NCBI GenBank assembly: GCA_016215645.1
Contig: JACRIX010000008.1
Coordinates: forward strand, 1 to 64,000
Origin: Rhodocyclales bacterium
GTDB taxonomy: Bacteria; Pseudomonadota; Gammaproteobacteria; Burkholderiales; Rhodocyclaceae
DNA: 64,000 bases
Direction of reading: 5' to 3'
Positions 26,601 through 35,501 of this stretch are shown here, piece by piece. Numbering within the stretch: the first letter of the stretch is position 1; the number at the start of each line of letters is the position of its first letter. The notes beneath the pieces were generated by a model. The model saw nothing but the letters and a program-made list of their open reading frames with translations. It made no database searches and was not told the origin of the DNA. Both the position numbers and the translations under genes were made by a program.

Positions 26601-26809
26601 CGCTGGTGGCCGCCTTTGCGCTGCTGCCGCTGCTGGTCTCGGCCGACGCGCCGGGCAAGGAAGTGCTGCATCCGGTGGCCGTGGTGATCTTCGGCGGCCT
26701 GATCAGTTCGACGCTGCTCGATACCCTGCTGACGCCGCTGATGTTCTGGCTGTGGGGCAAGCCCGCGCTGGAACGCCTGCTGGCCGATCAGGCGAAAGAG
26801 AGTTTCTGA
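23693..26809 (+). CDS. Heavy-metal efflux RND permease, CzcA/CusA family (second system)
   Basis: 1038-residue RND pump: N-terminal TM helix (LIVLGVSLLLIIYG), two large periplasmic loops, twelve predicted TM helices. The proton-relay helix reads AIAIGELVDDAVVGVENVLRRL, unlike CusA (AIAIGAMVDAAIVMIENAHK) in operon 1, and the periplasmic NEGTLTVNVLLNPGTSLAES lacks the Met residues of CusA. The exported metal is therefore not safely Cu/Ag; the exact HME subgroup cannot be named without alignment. Control by the CusR-type operator and the DUF411 protein at the operon end suggest a link to copper stress. Confidence 0.87.
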   Translation: MFDFIIHTALRQRLIVLGVSLLLIIYGAITLRSMPVDVFPDLNKPTVTLMTEAGGMAPEEVEQLISFPVESSMNGMPGVTRVRSVSGIGLSMVYVEFEWGSDIYRNRQQIAERLNLVREQLPPGIVPQLGPISSIMGEILLIALPINTAADPARVSPMLVREYADWVVRPRLLTIPGVAQVIPIGGEVRQYRVEIKPAQLQALGIEREKLEAALKDFGANTSGGFLEAQGREWLIRQIGRSSRIEDLQNLVVSVKNGQPILLRQLADVKLAPAIKRGDGSYQGRPAVILSVQKQPAADSVSLTREVEKAVADLGKSLPAGIDAPAFLFKQADFIEHSVNNVEEALRDGAMLVAVILFLFLLNVRTTIISLMAIPVSLLATALVFHYFGLSINTMTLGGLAIAIGELVDDAVVGVENVLRRLKQNRSAAIPRPVTEVIAAATLEVRSAIVYATVIIVLVFVPLFVLPGIEGRLFTPLGVAYIVSILASMVVSVTLTPVMAYYLLPRMKQLHAGDSPLVTWLKHQDAKLLQWSFGHARALLAGALALVAIVAASVPFFPRSFLPPFNEGTLTVNVLLNPGTSLAESNRIGTLAEQLVAQVPEVTKLGRRTGRAELDEHAEGVHYTEMDVDLKASARSREQIIADIRQRLASLPAASNVGQPISHRLDHLLSGVRAQIALKIYGDDLDTLRGLAAEMRERLARIPGVTDLQIEKQVLIPQIKIRLDYEQAARYGVAPGNLLRSLEQMIEGERITQVIEGNRRFDLLVRLPESARGPQALAELLIETPGGHVPLSRIASVEESDGPNQVSRENSRRRIVLSANTDGRDMSKVIADVRAELGAKPLPEGYFTALEGQFLAQEQAARLITLLAAVSLTMIFMVLYSRYRSTALTLIIMGNIPLALVGSVIALWISGQPLSVAALVGFITLTGIATRNGILKISHYINLCAFEGERFGQAMILRGSLERLTPVLMTALVAAFALLPLLVSADAPGKEVLHPVAVVIFGGLISSTLLDTLLTPLMFWLWGKPALERLLADQAKESF

Positions 26810-26837
26810 ATCCCAACCCACCCACAGGAGCCACCCG

Positions 26838-27305
26838 ATGAAAATCCTTCAATCCCTGATCCTTGCCGCCGCCGCACTCGCCGCAAGCCTGGCGCTGGCC
26901 CACAGCGACGAGGTGCTCGATACGCAAAAGGCGCCCAACGGCGGGCAGTTGCGCATGGCCGGCGTCTATCATTTCGAACTCGTCGTGGTCCGGGACAGCA
27001 AGGAAACCAAAGACAATCCCGTCCTCGTCTTCGTCACCGACCATGCGGGAGCGAAAGTTCCAACAGTCGGCGCTGGCGGTACGGCGACCATCCTCGCCGG
27101 CAAGGCCAGGACGTCGGTGAAGCTGGCGCCGGATGGCGACAACCGGCTGAAGGGTGTCGGCAGCTACGCGTCCACGCCGGACATGAAGGTCGTGGTCGCC
27201 GTGACCATGGCCAGCAAGGGGGCCGAGCAGGCGCGCTTCACGCCGCTGGCGCCAATGGCGGGCGCGGCACCGGCAAAGGATGGCCACTCCGACCACAAGC
27301 ACTGA
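26838..27305 (+). CDS. Small periplasmic protein with His-rich C terminus
   Basis: 155 residues, signal peptide (LILAAAALAASLALA), mature core with beta-rich pattern (YHFELVVVRDSKE, VLVFVTDHAG) and C-terminal KDGHSDHKH that could bind metal. No family name recalled. It follows the RND gene by 28 bases with an AGGAG ribosome-binding site, so belongs to the same operon; probably a periplasmic metal buffer or chaperone. Contains one copy of the dispersed short repeat, read as VGAGGTA. Confidence 0.65.
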   Translation: MKILQSLILAAAALAASLALAHSDEVLDTQKAPNGGQLRMAGVYHFELVVVRDSKETKDNPVLVFVTDHAGAKVPTVGAGGTATILAGKARTSVKLAPDGDNRLKGVGSYASTPDMKVVVAVTMASKGAEQARFTPLAPMAGAAPAKDGHSDHKH

Positions 27306-27309
27306 CACC

Positions 27310-27747
27310 ATGAATTCCGCTCTGCGCCTGCTTGCTTTCCTGGCGCTACTCGCGCCTTTGGCCTGGGCCGCACCACCGCTACCAACCGTGACGGTGTACA
27401 AGAGCCCGAGCTGCGGCTGCTGCGGAAAATGGGTCGAGCACATGAAGCTCAGCGGATTTCCGGTGGTCACCGTCGACACCGAAAATGTCGCCGCGCACAA
27501 GGCCCGTCTCGGCGTGCCGCTGGCCATGGGTTCCTGCCATACCGCCGAGGTTGGTGGTTACCTGGTGGAAGGCCATGTGCCGGCCGCCGACGTCAAGCGC
27601 CTGCTGAGCGAAAAGCCGCGCGCCCGTGGTCTGGTTTCGCCGGGAATGCCGGCCAGCGCGCCCGGCATGGACGACCCGCGCCGGATTCCCTATGAAATCC
27701 TGCTGGTCGGCAAGGATGGCCGCACCACGAGCTACGCACGCCACTGA
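27310..27747 (+). CDS. DUF411 metal-binding protein
   Basis: 145-residue secreted protein: signal peptide to about residue 20, then the DUF411 signature VYKSPSCGCCGKWVEHMK with three clustered Cys, and the distal GSCHTAEVGGYLVEGHVPA motif. DUF411 proteins (CopG-like) accompany copper resistance genes and are thought to bind Cu in the periplasm. ATG 27310 starts the signal peptide, four bases after the preceding stop. Last gene of operon 2; convergent to the EF-G paralogue. Confidence 0.87.
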   Translation: MNSALRLLAFLALLAPLAWAAPPLPTVTVYKSPSCGCCGKWVEHMKLSGFPVVTVDTENVAAHKARLGVPLAMGSCHTAEVGGYLVEGHVPAADVKRLLSEKPRARGLVSPGMPASAPGMDDPRRIPYEILLVGKDGRTTSYARH

Positions 27748-27759
27748 CCTGGCGTCAGA

Positions 27760-29811
27760 TCACTCTTCCTCTTCCACCGGCCGGAAGGCGGCGGCGAGTT
27801 TCTGCTGCACCTGCGGCGGCACCTGCGCATGGCGCGCGAAATCGATGCTGTAGGCGCCCTGGCCACCGGTCAGCGACTTCAGGCGCGAGGCGTAGTCGGT
27901 GATCTCGGCCAGCGGCACTTCGCCGGTGATCGAGGCGGTGTTGCCCGGGCGCGGGTTGGTGCCGGTGATATGGCCGCGCCGGCTCGACAGGTCGCCGGTG
28001 AGGTCGCCGATCGCCGCCTCGGGAGCGACGACTTCGATGCTGACGATGGGCTCCAGCACGATCGGACCGGCGGCACGGATGGCCTCGACGGTGGCCTTGC
28101 GTCCGGCGGTGACGAAGGCCACGTCCTTGCCATCCACCGCATGGGTCTTGCCGTCGTACACGATGACGCGGATGTCCTGGGCCGGGAAGCCGGCGATCAC
28201 GCCATCGGCCAGCGCCTGGCGCACGCCCTTTTCGACCGAGGTCATGAATACGCCGGGAATCACGCCGCCCTTGACGCGATCGACGAACTCGAAGCCGGCG
28301 CCGCGCTCCAGCGGCTCGATCTTGAGGTAGACCTCGCCGAACTGGCCGGCGCCACCCGACTGCTTCTTGTGCCGGCAATGGCCCTCGGCATTCGCGGTAA
28401 TGGTTTCGCGGTAGGGGATCAGCGGCGGCTTGGTGTCGAGTTCGAGCTTGAACTGCGTCGCCATTTTTTCCAGCTTGTAGCGCAGGTGCATTTCGCCCAG
28501 GCCGCGGATCACGGTTTCGTGCGTGGTCGGGTGGCGCTCGACCTCGAAGCAGGGATCTTCCAGTTCCAGCTTGTGCAGGATGTCGAACAGGCGCTGCTCG
28601 TCGCCCTTGCGCCGGGTCTCCACCGCCAGGCCCTGCATCGGCCGGGGAAATTCGAGCGGCTTGAGATGGATGTGGTCCTCGTCGTGCGAATCGTGCAGCA
28701 CGGCGTCGAATTCGATCTCCTCGACCTTGGCGATGGCACCGATGTCGCCCGGCATCAGCTCGTCGACCTCGACGTAATCCTTGCCCTGCAGCTGGTAGAG
28801 GTGGCCGGCCTTGAAGGGCTTCTTGCCGTCGCCGACAAAAAGCTGGCTGTCCTTTTTCATCGTCCCCTGATGCACGCGGAAGACGCCGACGCGGCCCTGA
28901 TAGGGATCGGCGATGACCTTGAAGACATGCGCCAGTACGTGCTTGGTCGCGTCGGGCTCCGCCGCGAAGGCCTCCGGCTCACCATCCGGCTCGCCCTTGT
29001 AGAAGGACGGTGGGTTGCCTTCGGCCGGGTTGGGCGCCAGCGAGGCCAGCACGTGCAGCAGTTCGCCGATGCCGGCGCCGGTGCGCGCCGAGGTGAACAA
29101 GATGGGGATCAGGTGGCCCTCACGCAGCGCCTTCTCGAAGGGGGCGTGCAGGTCGGCGGCGCTCGGGTCCTTGCCCTCGTCGAGGTATTGCGCCAGCAAC
29201 GACTCGTCCTCTTCGACCAACTGGTCGATCAGTTCGCGGTGGGCGTGGGCAACGGAATCGAAATCCGCTTCGCCGGCATCGTGTTCCAGCACCTCGACCA
29301 CGTCCTGGCGACCATGGGCGGGCAGGTCGAGCAGCAGGCATTCCTTGCCGAAGCGCTCGCGGATCTGGTTCACCAGGTCCGGCAGGTCGACATTGTCGGC
29401 GTCGATCTTGTTCACCACGATCATGCGCGCCAGGCCGCGGGCCTGCGCTGCGCGCATCATGCGCTCGGTGGCGAGCTCGATGCCGGTCTGGGCGTTGATG
29501 ACGACGATCGCGGTTTCCACACCGGCCAATGCGGCGACCGCCTGGCCGGCGAAATCCGGGTAGCCCGGGGTGTCGATCAGGTGCACATGCACACCTTCGG
29601 CGGCGAAGTTCACCAGTGCGGAATTCAACGAGTGGCCGGCGGCCTTTTCCTGCGCGTCGAAGTCGCAGACCGTGCTGCCCTTCTCGACGGAACCCTTGGC
29701 CGGAATCGCCCCGGCCTTGAACAACAATGCTTCCGCCAGCGTGGTCTTGCCGGCGCCGCCGTGCCCGACGAGGGCTACGGCGCGGATGCTTTCGGTGCTG
29801 TACTTCGCCAT
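27760..29811 (-). CDS. Elongation factor G paralogue (EF-G2-like GTPase)
   Basis: 683-residue translational GTPase. G1 GHGGAGKTT, G3 DTPGYPDF, G4 NKID; domains II-V follow in the EF-G order (domain IV with GGAGQFGEVYLKIEPL, domain V ending SRLKSLTGGQGAYSIDF). The G1 loop (GGAGKTT rather than HVDAGKTT), the shorter length and the absence of neighbouring rps genes indicate the second EF-G subgroup rather than housekeeping FusA. Members may bind ribosomes without normal translocation activity. Single gene; function here not known beyond the family. Confidence 0.87.
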   Translation of the reverse strand: MAKYSTESIRAVALVGHGGAGKTTLAEALLFKAGAIPAKGSVEKGSTVCDFDAQEKAAGHSLNSALVNFAAEGVHVHLIDTPGYPDFAGQAVAALAGVETAIVVINAQTGIELATERMMRAAQARGLARMIVVNKIDADNVDLPDLVNQIRERFGKECLLLDLPAHGRQDVVEVLEHDAGEADFDSVAHAHRELIDQLVEEDESLLAQYLDEGKDPSAADLHAPFEKALREGHLIPILFTSARTGAGIGELLHVLASLAPNPAEGNPPSFYKGEPDGEPEAFAAEPDATKHVLAHVFKVIADPYQGRVGVFRVHQGTMKKDSQLFVGDGKKPFKAGHLYQLQGKDYVEVDELMPGDIGAIAKVEEIEFDAVLHDSHDEDHIHLKPLEFPRPMQGLAVETRRKGDEQRLFDILHKLELEDPCFEVERHPTTHETVIRGLGEMHLRYKLEKMATQFKLELDTKPPLIPYRETITANAEGHCRHKKQSGGAGQFGEVYLKIEPLERGAGFEFVDRVKGGVIPGVFMTSVEKGVRQALADGVIAGFPAQDIRVIVYDGKTHAVDGKDVAFVTAGRKATVEAIRAAGPIVLEPIVSIEVVAPEAAIGDLTGDLSSRRGHITGTNPRPGNTASITGEVPLAEITDYASRLKSLTGGQGAYSIDFARHAQVPPQVQQKLAAAFRPVEEEE

Positions 29812-29850
29812 GATGCGGAACTCCCTTTGCTTTTGGTATTGCGTCGAATT

Positions 29851-30267
29851 CTAATCCTCCCGCCGCGGCCGGTCGCGCGACGGGATGCGCCACAACCAGA
29901 CCGCGGTCGAGACGCCGATCACGGCAAGCATCGCCTGCAACCACGGCGTGTCGGACAGGGTCCAGATCGACACACCGATGGTCAGGCTCATCAGCGTGAT
30001 GGCCAGGCGCTTGACGCGGTACGGAATGCTGCGGTGGCGGCGCCACTCGGCAATCAGCGGCCCAAAGGTCGGGTTGCGCAGCAGCCAGTGGTAGAAGCGC
30101 TCCGAGGCCCGCGCGTAGCAGGCCGCCGCGACCAGGATGAAGGGCGTGGTCGGCAGCCCCGGCACGACGATGCCGATGATGCCCAGCAGCAGGGCGATGC
30201 TGCCGCAGACCAGCAGCACCATGCGTACCACCATCGACGGGTGCAGCTCCGCCTCCTGGCTTTGCAT
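29851..30267 (-). CDS. YbaN/DUF454 family inner-membrane protein
   Basis: 138 residues. Pattern of DUF454: VLLVCGSIALLLGIIGIVVPGLPTTPFILVAAACYA (given here as the family core), the ASERFYHWLLRNPTFGPLI segment, then two C-terminal helices. Three to four TM segments predicted. ATG 30267 is chosen because it directly precedes the conserved part; the longer frame has no support. Function of the family is unknown. Confidence 0.8.
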   Translation of the reverse strand: MQSQEAELHPSMVVRMVLLVCGSIALLLGIIGIVVPGLPTTPFILVAAACYARASERFYHWLLRNPTFGPLIAEWRRHRSIPYRVKRLAITLMSLTIGVSIWTLSDTPWLQAMLAVIGVSTAVWLWRIPSRDRPRRED

Positions 30268-30340
30268 GACTGGAATTCCCCTTCGGGGGCAGTCAATATG
30301 CCAGGGCTTCTCGGGCTCGTTCAACGCGCCACCCCTGCCC

Positions 30341-32242
30341 TCATCCGCGCAGCGCCCGGGCGATGACGTTGCGCGGCACGGTGGTCTTCGGCACGCGTCC
30401 GGCGAACCAGCCGCGCACGTCCTGATCGAGGCCAATGCCGTGCATGTAGTTGTACAGCGCCTTGTTCAGCGCCTGACCCAGCGCATCGTGGTCGACACCC
30501 GCGGGATCGATGAAGCCGACGTCATTCTTTGCAAAGCGCCCCGGGCGCAATGGCTTCAACGTAACGCCGTACTGCTCGGGATGCAAACCCACCGGCGCAT
30601 GCACGCTGCAGGCAAAGCGGTGGAAGAATCCCGACTGGATGCAGCCGGCGGCGAACAGCTGGCGCACGTACTCCAGCGCATCGACCGTGTCCTGCACGGT
30701 CTGCGTCGGGAAGCCGTACATCAGGTAGGCATGGACCAGGATGCCGGCTTCTGAGAAGGCATGGGTGACGCGTGCCACCTGCGCCACCGAGACGCCCTTC
30801 TGCATCAGCTTGAGCAGGCGGTCGGAAGCCACTTCCAGCCCGCCGGAAACCGCGATGCAGCCGCTGGCCGCCAGCTCGGCGCAGAGCTCCGGCGTGAAGG
30901 ACTTCTCGAAGCGGATGTTGCCCCACCAGGAAATCGAGCGTTTGCGTTTGCAAAGCTCCTCGGCCAGCGCCTTGAGTGCCTTCGGCGGCGCCGCCTCGTC
31001 GACAAAATGGAAACCGGTCTGGCCGGTCTCGGCGACGATGGCCTCGATGCGGTCGACCAGGGTGGCGGCGGCGAGCGCCTCGTAGCGCGAGATGTAGTCG
31101 AGCGAGACATCGCAGAAGCTGCACTTCTTCCAGTAGCAGCCGTGGGCCACGGTGAGCTTGTTCCAGCGCGCATCGGACCACAGGCGGTGCATGGGATTGA
31201 GCATGTCCAGCAGCGAGAGGTAGCGGTCCAGCGGCAGGCCATCCCAGGTCGGCGTGCCGGCCTCGGCGAAGGGAATGTCGGGCTCGGCAGCATTGACGTA
31301 GCGCACCGGACCGTCCTCGCGCAGGAAGGTCCGCACCAGCCGCTCGCGCGGGCGTTCGCCGCGCAGGTGTTCGAGCAGCGCCAGCAGGGGGCGCTCGCCG
31401 TCGTCGAGCATGACGTAGTCGAAAAAATCGAAGACGCGCGGCTCGGCCAGTTCGCGCAGCTCGGTATTGACGTAGCCGCCGCCCAGCACGGTGACGATGT
31501 TTCGGTCATGCGCCTTGATCGCCCGGGCGATGCGGAAGGCGGCATAGACATTGCCGGGAAACGGCGCCGACAGCAGCACCACGTTCGGGTCGTGACGCGC
31601 CAGGGCCGCCAGCGTCAGCTCGCGCAGCGTGGCGTCGATCAGGTTTTCCGGCGCCGCCAGGGCATTGGCCAGCGGCTCGAAACTGGCCTGGCTCTGCGCC
31701 AGCGATTCGGCATAGCGCACGAACTCGAAGCGCGGATCGACCGCTTCGCGCACTACGTCGGCGATGTCGTCGAGGTAGAGCGTGGCGAAGTGGCGGGCGC
31801 GGTCGGTGACGCCCAGGGCGCCGAAAGCCCAGGCCAGCGGATCGCCGCCCGCGTCGTCATGCGGATCGACATACACGTCGAGCGCGGCGAAACGCGAGCC
31901 CTCGGGCAGGAAGCGGCGGCCGACGATGCGATGCGCGATCGAGGGATCGCGTCCTTGCAGAAAGGCCACGGCCGGCGCCACCGTCGCCAGGTAGTCCGCG
32001 AAGCGCTTGAGGAAGGCCGCGACGCGGGGCGTGCGCTGCTGTTTCGGAATCGCCTCGGCAACGCCGCGGAGCGCCGGCAGGCCCGCGGGCGAGAACAGGC
32101 GCAGCACCAGCGCCAGCGCCAGGTCCTCCTGCGTCGCCGTGACGCCGCGCGAACGCAGGAAGCCGGTCAGGTAGGCCGTCGACGGATACGGCGTGTTGAG
32201 CTGCGTCATCGGCGGGATGAGCGAGAGCACGCGCGGCGTCAT
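30341..32242 (-). CDS. B12-binding domain radical SAM protein
   Basis: 633-residue protein: N-terminal SLIPPMTQLNTPYPSTAYL opening, cobalamin-binding-like Rossmann region (VVLLSAPFPGNVYAAFRIARAI ... VLGGGYVNTEL, about 195-250), then a radical SAM core with cluster motif CYWKKCSFC and the downstream GGLEVASDRLLKLMQKG stretch. The cluster spacing is C-x4-C-x2-C, seen in a subgroup of B12-dependent radical SAM proteins. Substrate unknown; family members perform methylations and ring rearrangements. ATG 32242; the start is 10 bases downstream of the yedK-like stop, so the pair is probably co-transcribed. Confidence 0.82.
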   Translation of the reverse strand: MTPRVLSLIPPMTQLNTPYPSTAYLTGFLRSRGVTATQEDLALALVLRLFSPAGLPALRGVAEAIPKQQRTPRVAAFLKRFADYLATVAPAVAFLQGRDPSIAHRIVGRRFLPEGSRFAALDVYVDPHDDAGGDPLAWAFGALGVTDRARHFATLYLDDIADVVREAVDPRFEFVRYAESLAQSQASFEPLANALAAPENLIDATLRELTLAALARHDPNVVLLSAPFPGNVYAAFRIARAIKAHDRNIVTVLGGGYVNTELRELAEPRVFDFFDYVMLDDGERPLLALLEHLRGERPRERLVRTFLREDGPVRYVNAAEPDIPFAEAGTPTWDGLPLDRYLSLLDMLNPMHRLWSDARWNKLTVAHGCYWKKCSFCDVSLDYISRYEALAAATLVDRIEAIVAETGQTGFHFVDEAAPPKALKALAEELCKRKRSISWWGNIRFEKSFTPELCAELAASGCIAVSGGLEVASDRLLKLMQKGVSVAQVARVTHAFSEAGILVHAYLMYGFPTQTVQDTVDALEYVRQLFAAGCIQSGFFHRFACSVHAPVGLHPEQYGVTLKPLRPGRFAKNDVGFIDPAGVDHDALGQALNKALYNYMHGIGLDQDVRGWFAGRVPKTTVPRNVIARALRG

Positions 32243-32252
32243 GATCGCGGAA

Positions 32253-32933
32253 TCAGGCGGGCGCAAGCAGGTCCTCGCCTTCATTGCGCGCATTGCTGAC
32301 GCGGCTGCTCACACGGTAGGCCGTGATTTCCGCGTCCGGCGCCGGCCGCAGCCAGCGCCGCAAGGCCTCGACATCGCGCGAGGCGGGGTCGAGCCAGGCA
32401 TCGAACTGCCCGGGCGCGAGCAGCACCGGCATGCGCTCGTGGATCGGCGCCATGACGCCGTTGGGCGTGGTGGTGATGACGCAGGTCGTGACGACGTCTG
32501 CGCCCGCGGGCGACTTCCATGCCGCGAGCAGGCCGGCCATGGCGAGGAATTCGCCATCGCCCGCCGGGCGTATGTACCAGGGCTGCTTGCGCGTCTTGCC
32601 GCCCTCCTCGACCGCCTGCCACTCGTAAAAGCCGTTGGCCGGGATCAGGCAGCGATGGCGTTCGAAGCTGGACTTGAACGAAGGCTTCTCGGCCACGGTT
32701 TCGGCGCGCGCATTGTTGAGTTTGAGGCCGATCGCCGCATCCTTCGCCCAGCGCGGAATCAGGCCCCAGCGCACCCTCTGGCCGACCCGGCCGAGCTCGG
32801 GCCGCTGGCGGATCACCAGCACCTCGCTTTGCGGCGCGATGTTGTAGCGCGCCTGCCACTCGGCGCACTCGCGCAGGTCAAAGTGTTCCCTGAGGCGGGA
32901 TTGGGGGCCGTGAAGCACGTAGCGTCCGCACAT
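32253..32933 (-). CDS. yedK: SOS response-associated peptidase-like protein YedK/HMCES
   Basis: 226-residue DNA-protein crosslinking protein that covalently traps abasic sites in single-stranded DNA through its N-terminal Cys. MCGRYV places Cys2 at the new N terminus after Met removal; ARYNIAPQ, WGLIPRWAKD, NARAETVAEKPSF, CLIPANGFYEW and TTPNGVMAPIHERMP are the family motifs. ATG 32933 is fixed by this requirement, although the frame extends further upstream. Directly upstream of the radical SAM gene. Confidence 0.93.
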   Translation of the reverse strand: MCGRYVLHGPQSRLREHFDLRECAEWQARYNIAPQSEVLVIRQRPELGRVGQRVRWGLIPRWAKDAAIGLKLNNARAETVAEKPSFKSSFERHRCLIPANGFYEWQAVEEGGKTRKQPWYIRPAGDGEFLAMAGLLAAWKSPAGADVVTTCVITTTPNGVMAPIHERMPVLLAPGQFDAWLDPASRDVEALRRWLRPAPDAEITAYRVSSRVSNARNEGEDLLAPA

Positions 32934-33020
32934 GTCGGGGCAGCGAAGTCCGCAAATCGGCAAGCCTACCCGATCACGGCCGCGCCAGCGACGAAATCAC
33001 CGTAGCGCCAGCGCCGACTT

Positions 33021-35333
33021 TCAGCGGCGGCAACTGTTCAGCCGCGCAAAGGTCTCGAACTGCTCGATGGGAACCGGCCTCGAAAACAGGAAGCCCTGGC
33101 AGGTCACGCAACCATGCTCGCGCAGGAACTCGCGCTGCCCTTCGGTCTCGACCCCTTCGGCGATCACCGACAGGCCAAGGCTTTGCGCCAGGGCGACAAT
33201 GGTCTTGGCGATCGCCGCGTCGCTCGGGTGGCTGAGGATGTCGCGGACGAAGGACTGGTCGATCTTGAGCTGGTCGAGCGGCAGTTGCTTCAGGTAGGAC
33301 AACGAGGAATAGCCGGTGCCGAAATCGTCCATCGAGAAGCCCACATGGCGGGTCTTCAAGGCCACCATCTTGCCGATCACCTCGGTGGCGTTGTCCAGCA
33401 AGTGGCTTTCCGTCAGCTCCAGTTTGAGTCGACCGGGCTTGACCCCGAGATGGTCAACGATACTCAGCACTTCCTCAACAAAGCTCGCCCGACCGAACTG
33501 GCGGGCGCTGACATTGACGGCCAGTGTCATGCATTCGAGTTCGCTGGTCTGTGCCCAGAGCGTCAACTGGCGACAGGCCTGTTCGAGCACCCATTGCCCG
33601 AGCGGCAGGATCAGGCCCGTCTCTTCGGCAAGGGGAATGAATTCCGCCGGCTCGACCATGCCGCGTACGGGATGGAGCCAGCGCACCAGGGCCTCGGCAC
33701 CGATCACGCAGCCCCCGGCATCGACCTGCGGCTGGTAGTACAGCAGGAACTGCCCCTCGGCCAGCGCGCGGCGCAGGTCACGTTCCAGCAGGGTGCGCAG
33801 CTTGACGGCCTCCTGCATCAGGGGATCGAAGAAGCGGTGGGTCTGGCGTCCGGCCTGCTTGGCCTGGTACATGGCGGTATCGGCGCGCTTCAGGATCTCT
33901 TCGGTGGATACCGAGCGGTCATGGAACAAGGCGATGCCGATGCTGGACCCGCAGCCATGATTGCAGGTGCCGGTGACGACGCCGTCGACGATGATGTCGA
34001 GGACATACGGCTCGCCTAGTCGCGCCTGGATTTTCTCGGCGATGCGCTCGGCCTGCACCGCCGCCTGCTCGCCGCGATCGAGATCGCCAAGGATGACGAC
34101 GAACTCGTCGCCGCCCAGGCGCGCCACCGTATCGCCGTCGCGCACGCAAAGGTGCAGGCGTTGCGCCACCTCGATCAGCAGGTTGTCGCCGACGCCGTGG
34201 CCCATGCTGTCGTTGAGCGACTTGAAGTCGTCGAGGTCGATCAGCAGCAGCGCGCCTTCCCGGCCATGACGACCACAGGCTGTCCGGGCCTGATCGAGCC
34301 GGTCGACCATCAGGCGGCGATTCGGCAGTTGCGTGAGCTGGTCGTAGTAGGCAAGGTGCCTGATCCTGTCCTCGGCCAGCTTGCGCGGGGCGATGTCGGT
34401 CGAGGTGCCGACGTAATTCGTCGCCTGGCCATCCTCGCCGAAGACCGCCGTGATGGAAAGCCAGGAGGGATAGGCTTCGCCGTTCCTGCGCCGGTTCCAG
34501 ATCTCGCCCTGCCAGCATCCGGTGGCGTGGATGCTGCGCCACATTTCGGCATAAAAGGCGGCGTCCTGGCGACCGGAGCTGAACAGGCGCGGGTTGCGCC
34601 CGAACACTTCTTCCGCGCTGTAGCCCGTGGTCGCGGTGAATGCCTTGTTGACCCGGAGGATGAGGCTGGCGGCATCAGTGATGATGATGGATTCCTGCGC
34701 CTCGAAGGCGGCGGCGGCGATGCGCAGGTCCCGCTCGGCCTGCTTGCTCTTGGCCAGCTCCTGCTGCAGGCGCGCATTGGTCTCGCGCAGTTCGCCGGCA
34801 TTGCGCCCCAGGCGTTCGTACAGCCCGTCAACGGCGTTCAGCAGCACTTCCGTGGTGCGCGCGCTGTCCGGCGGCGGCGCCGCCGTCAGCGGAACGCCGC
34901 GAGCTTGCTGGGCCAGGCGCACCTCCTCGGCGAGGCGGCGATCCATGCCCAGGATGTGGTGGATCAACCAGTTGGTGAGGAACACCAGCGTATCGCCGGT
35001 CACTTCGCGCGGCGACTGTTCGGCATCGCGCCGCGCCGCCAGCGCGCGGGCAACAAAATCCTGATGGGTACGGCGATGTACCTCGGCGTGGCAGGGATCG
35101 ACATGCTCGTCGTCCATCACCCGGTCTTCGGTGTCGAAATGGTAGGCGGTATAACTCACCAGTTCGTCGAACACCCGCAACAGGTCGTCGTCCGGCGTCT
35201 TGGAGGTGTGGTGGCGAGCCAGGCGATTGAGCATCGCGACCAGTTGGGCGTGCTGCTCGTCGATTTCGCGCAGGCCGATGTTGAAGCCGTCGCTCCAGCG
35301 GAAAATGTCGTCCGGAAATTCGGCGGGTTTCAT
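33021..35333 (-). CDS. Hemerythrin-PAS-GGDEF-EAL cyclic-di-GMP protein
   Basis: 770 residues. N-terminal hemerythrin domain (about 10-135) with ligand pattern IDEQHAQL, YHFDTEDRVM, HAEVHRRTH and IHHILGMD; coiled coil (about 170-205); PAS domain (about 205-320) with GYSAEEVFGRNPRLFSSGRQ; GGDEF near 407-411 intact; EAL near 547 intact with the DDFGTGYSSLSYLK loop. It should both make and degrade c-di-GMP, or do one under control of O2/redox sensed through the diiron site. ATG 35333 follows directly from the hemerythrin start; the long upstream frame overlaps the next gene on the other strand and is spurious. Confidence 0.9.
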   Translation of the reverse strand: MKPAEFPDDIFRWSDGFNIGLREIDEQHAQLVAMLNRLARHHTSKTPDDDLLRVFDELVSYTAYHFDTEDRVMDDEHVDPCHAEVHRRTHQDFVARALAARRDAEQSPREVTGDTLVFLTNWLIHHILGMDRRLAEEVRLAQQARGVPLTAAPPPDSARTTEVLLNAVDGLYERLGRNAGELRETNARLQQELAKSKQAERDLRIAAAAFEAQESIIITDAASLILRVNKAFTATTGYSAEEVFGRNPRLFSSGRQDAAFYAEMWRSIHATGCWQGEIWNRRRNGEAYPSWLSITAVFGEDGQATNYVGTSTDIAPRKLAEDRIRHLAYYDQLTQLPNRRLMVDRLDQARTACGRHGREGALLLIDLDDFKSLNDSMGHGVGDNLLIEVAQRLHLCVRDGDTVARLGGDEFVVILGDLDRGEQAAVQAERIAEKIQARLGEPYVLDIIVDGVVTGTCNHGCGSSIGIALFHDRSVSTEEILKRADTAMYQAKQAGRQTHRFFDPLMQEAVKLRTLLERDLRRALAEGQFLLYYQPQVDAGGCVIGAEALVRWLHPVRGMVEPAEFIPLAEETGLILPLGQWVLEQACRQLTLWAQTSELECMTLAVNVSARQFGRASFVEEVLSIVDHLGVKPGRLKLELTESHLLDNATEVIGKMVALKTRHVGFSMDDFGTGYSSLSYLKQLPLDQLKIDQSFVRDILSHPSDAAIAKTIVALAQSLGLSVIAEGVETEGQREFLREHGCVTCQGFLFSRPVPIEQFETFARLNSCRR

Positions 35334-35501
35334 CCTGGATTCAGCGCCCTGGGGCCGCAAAAAGGGGCCCATTTTGCCCTGCCACGGCCGTGGAGGCAAA
35401 TCGGGGCGGCGCCGCCGACACCCGGCCGACTCCCGAGAGTCGGCGCGGGTGGCACGGCGATCATGATCGGTTATGCTTCTATTACCAAAGGAGGAAGTCA
35501 A

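Noticed and set aside
24122-26821. Long minus-strand frame opposite the second RND pump, and similarly 27829-30366 opposite the EF-G gene
   Set aside because: Same type of antisense shadow; the sense genes are unambiguous.
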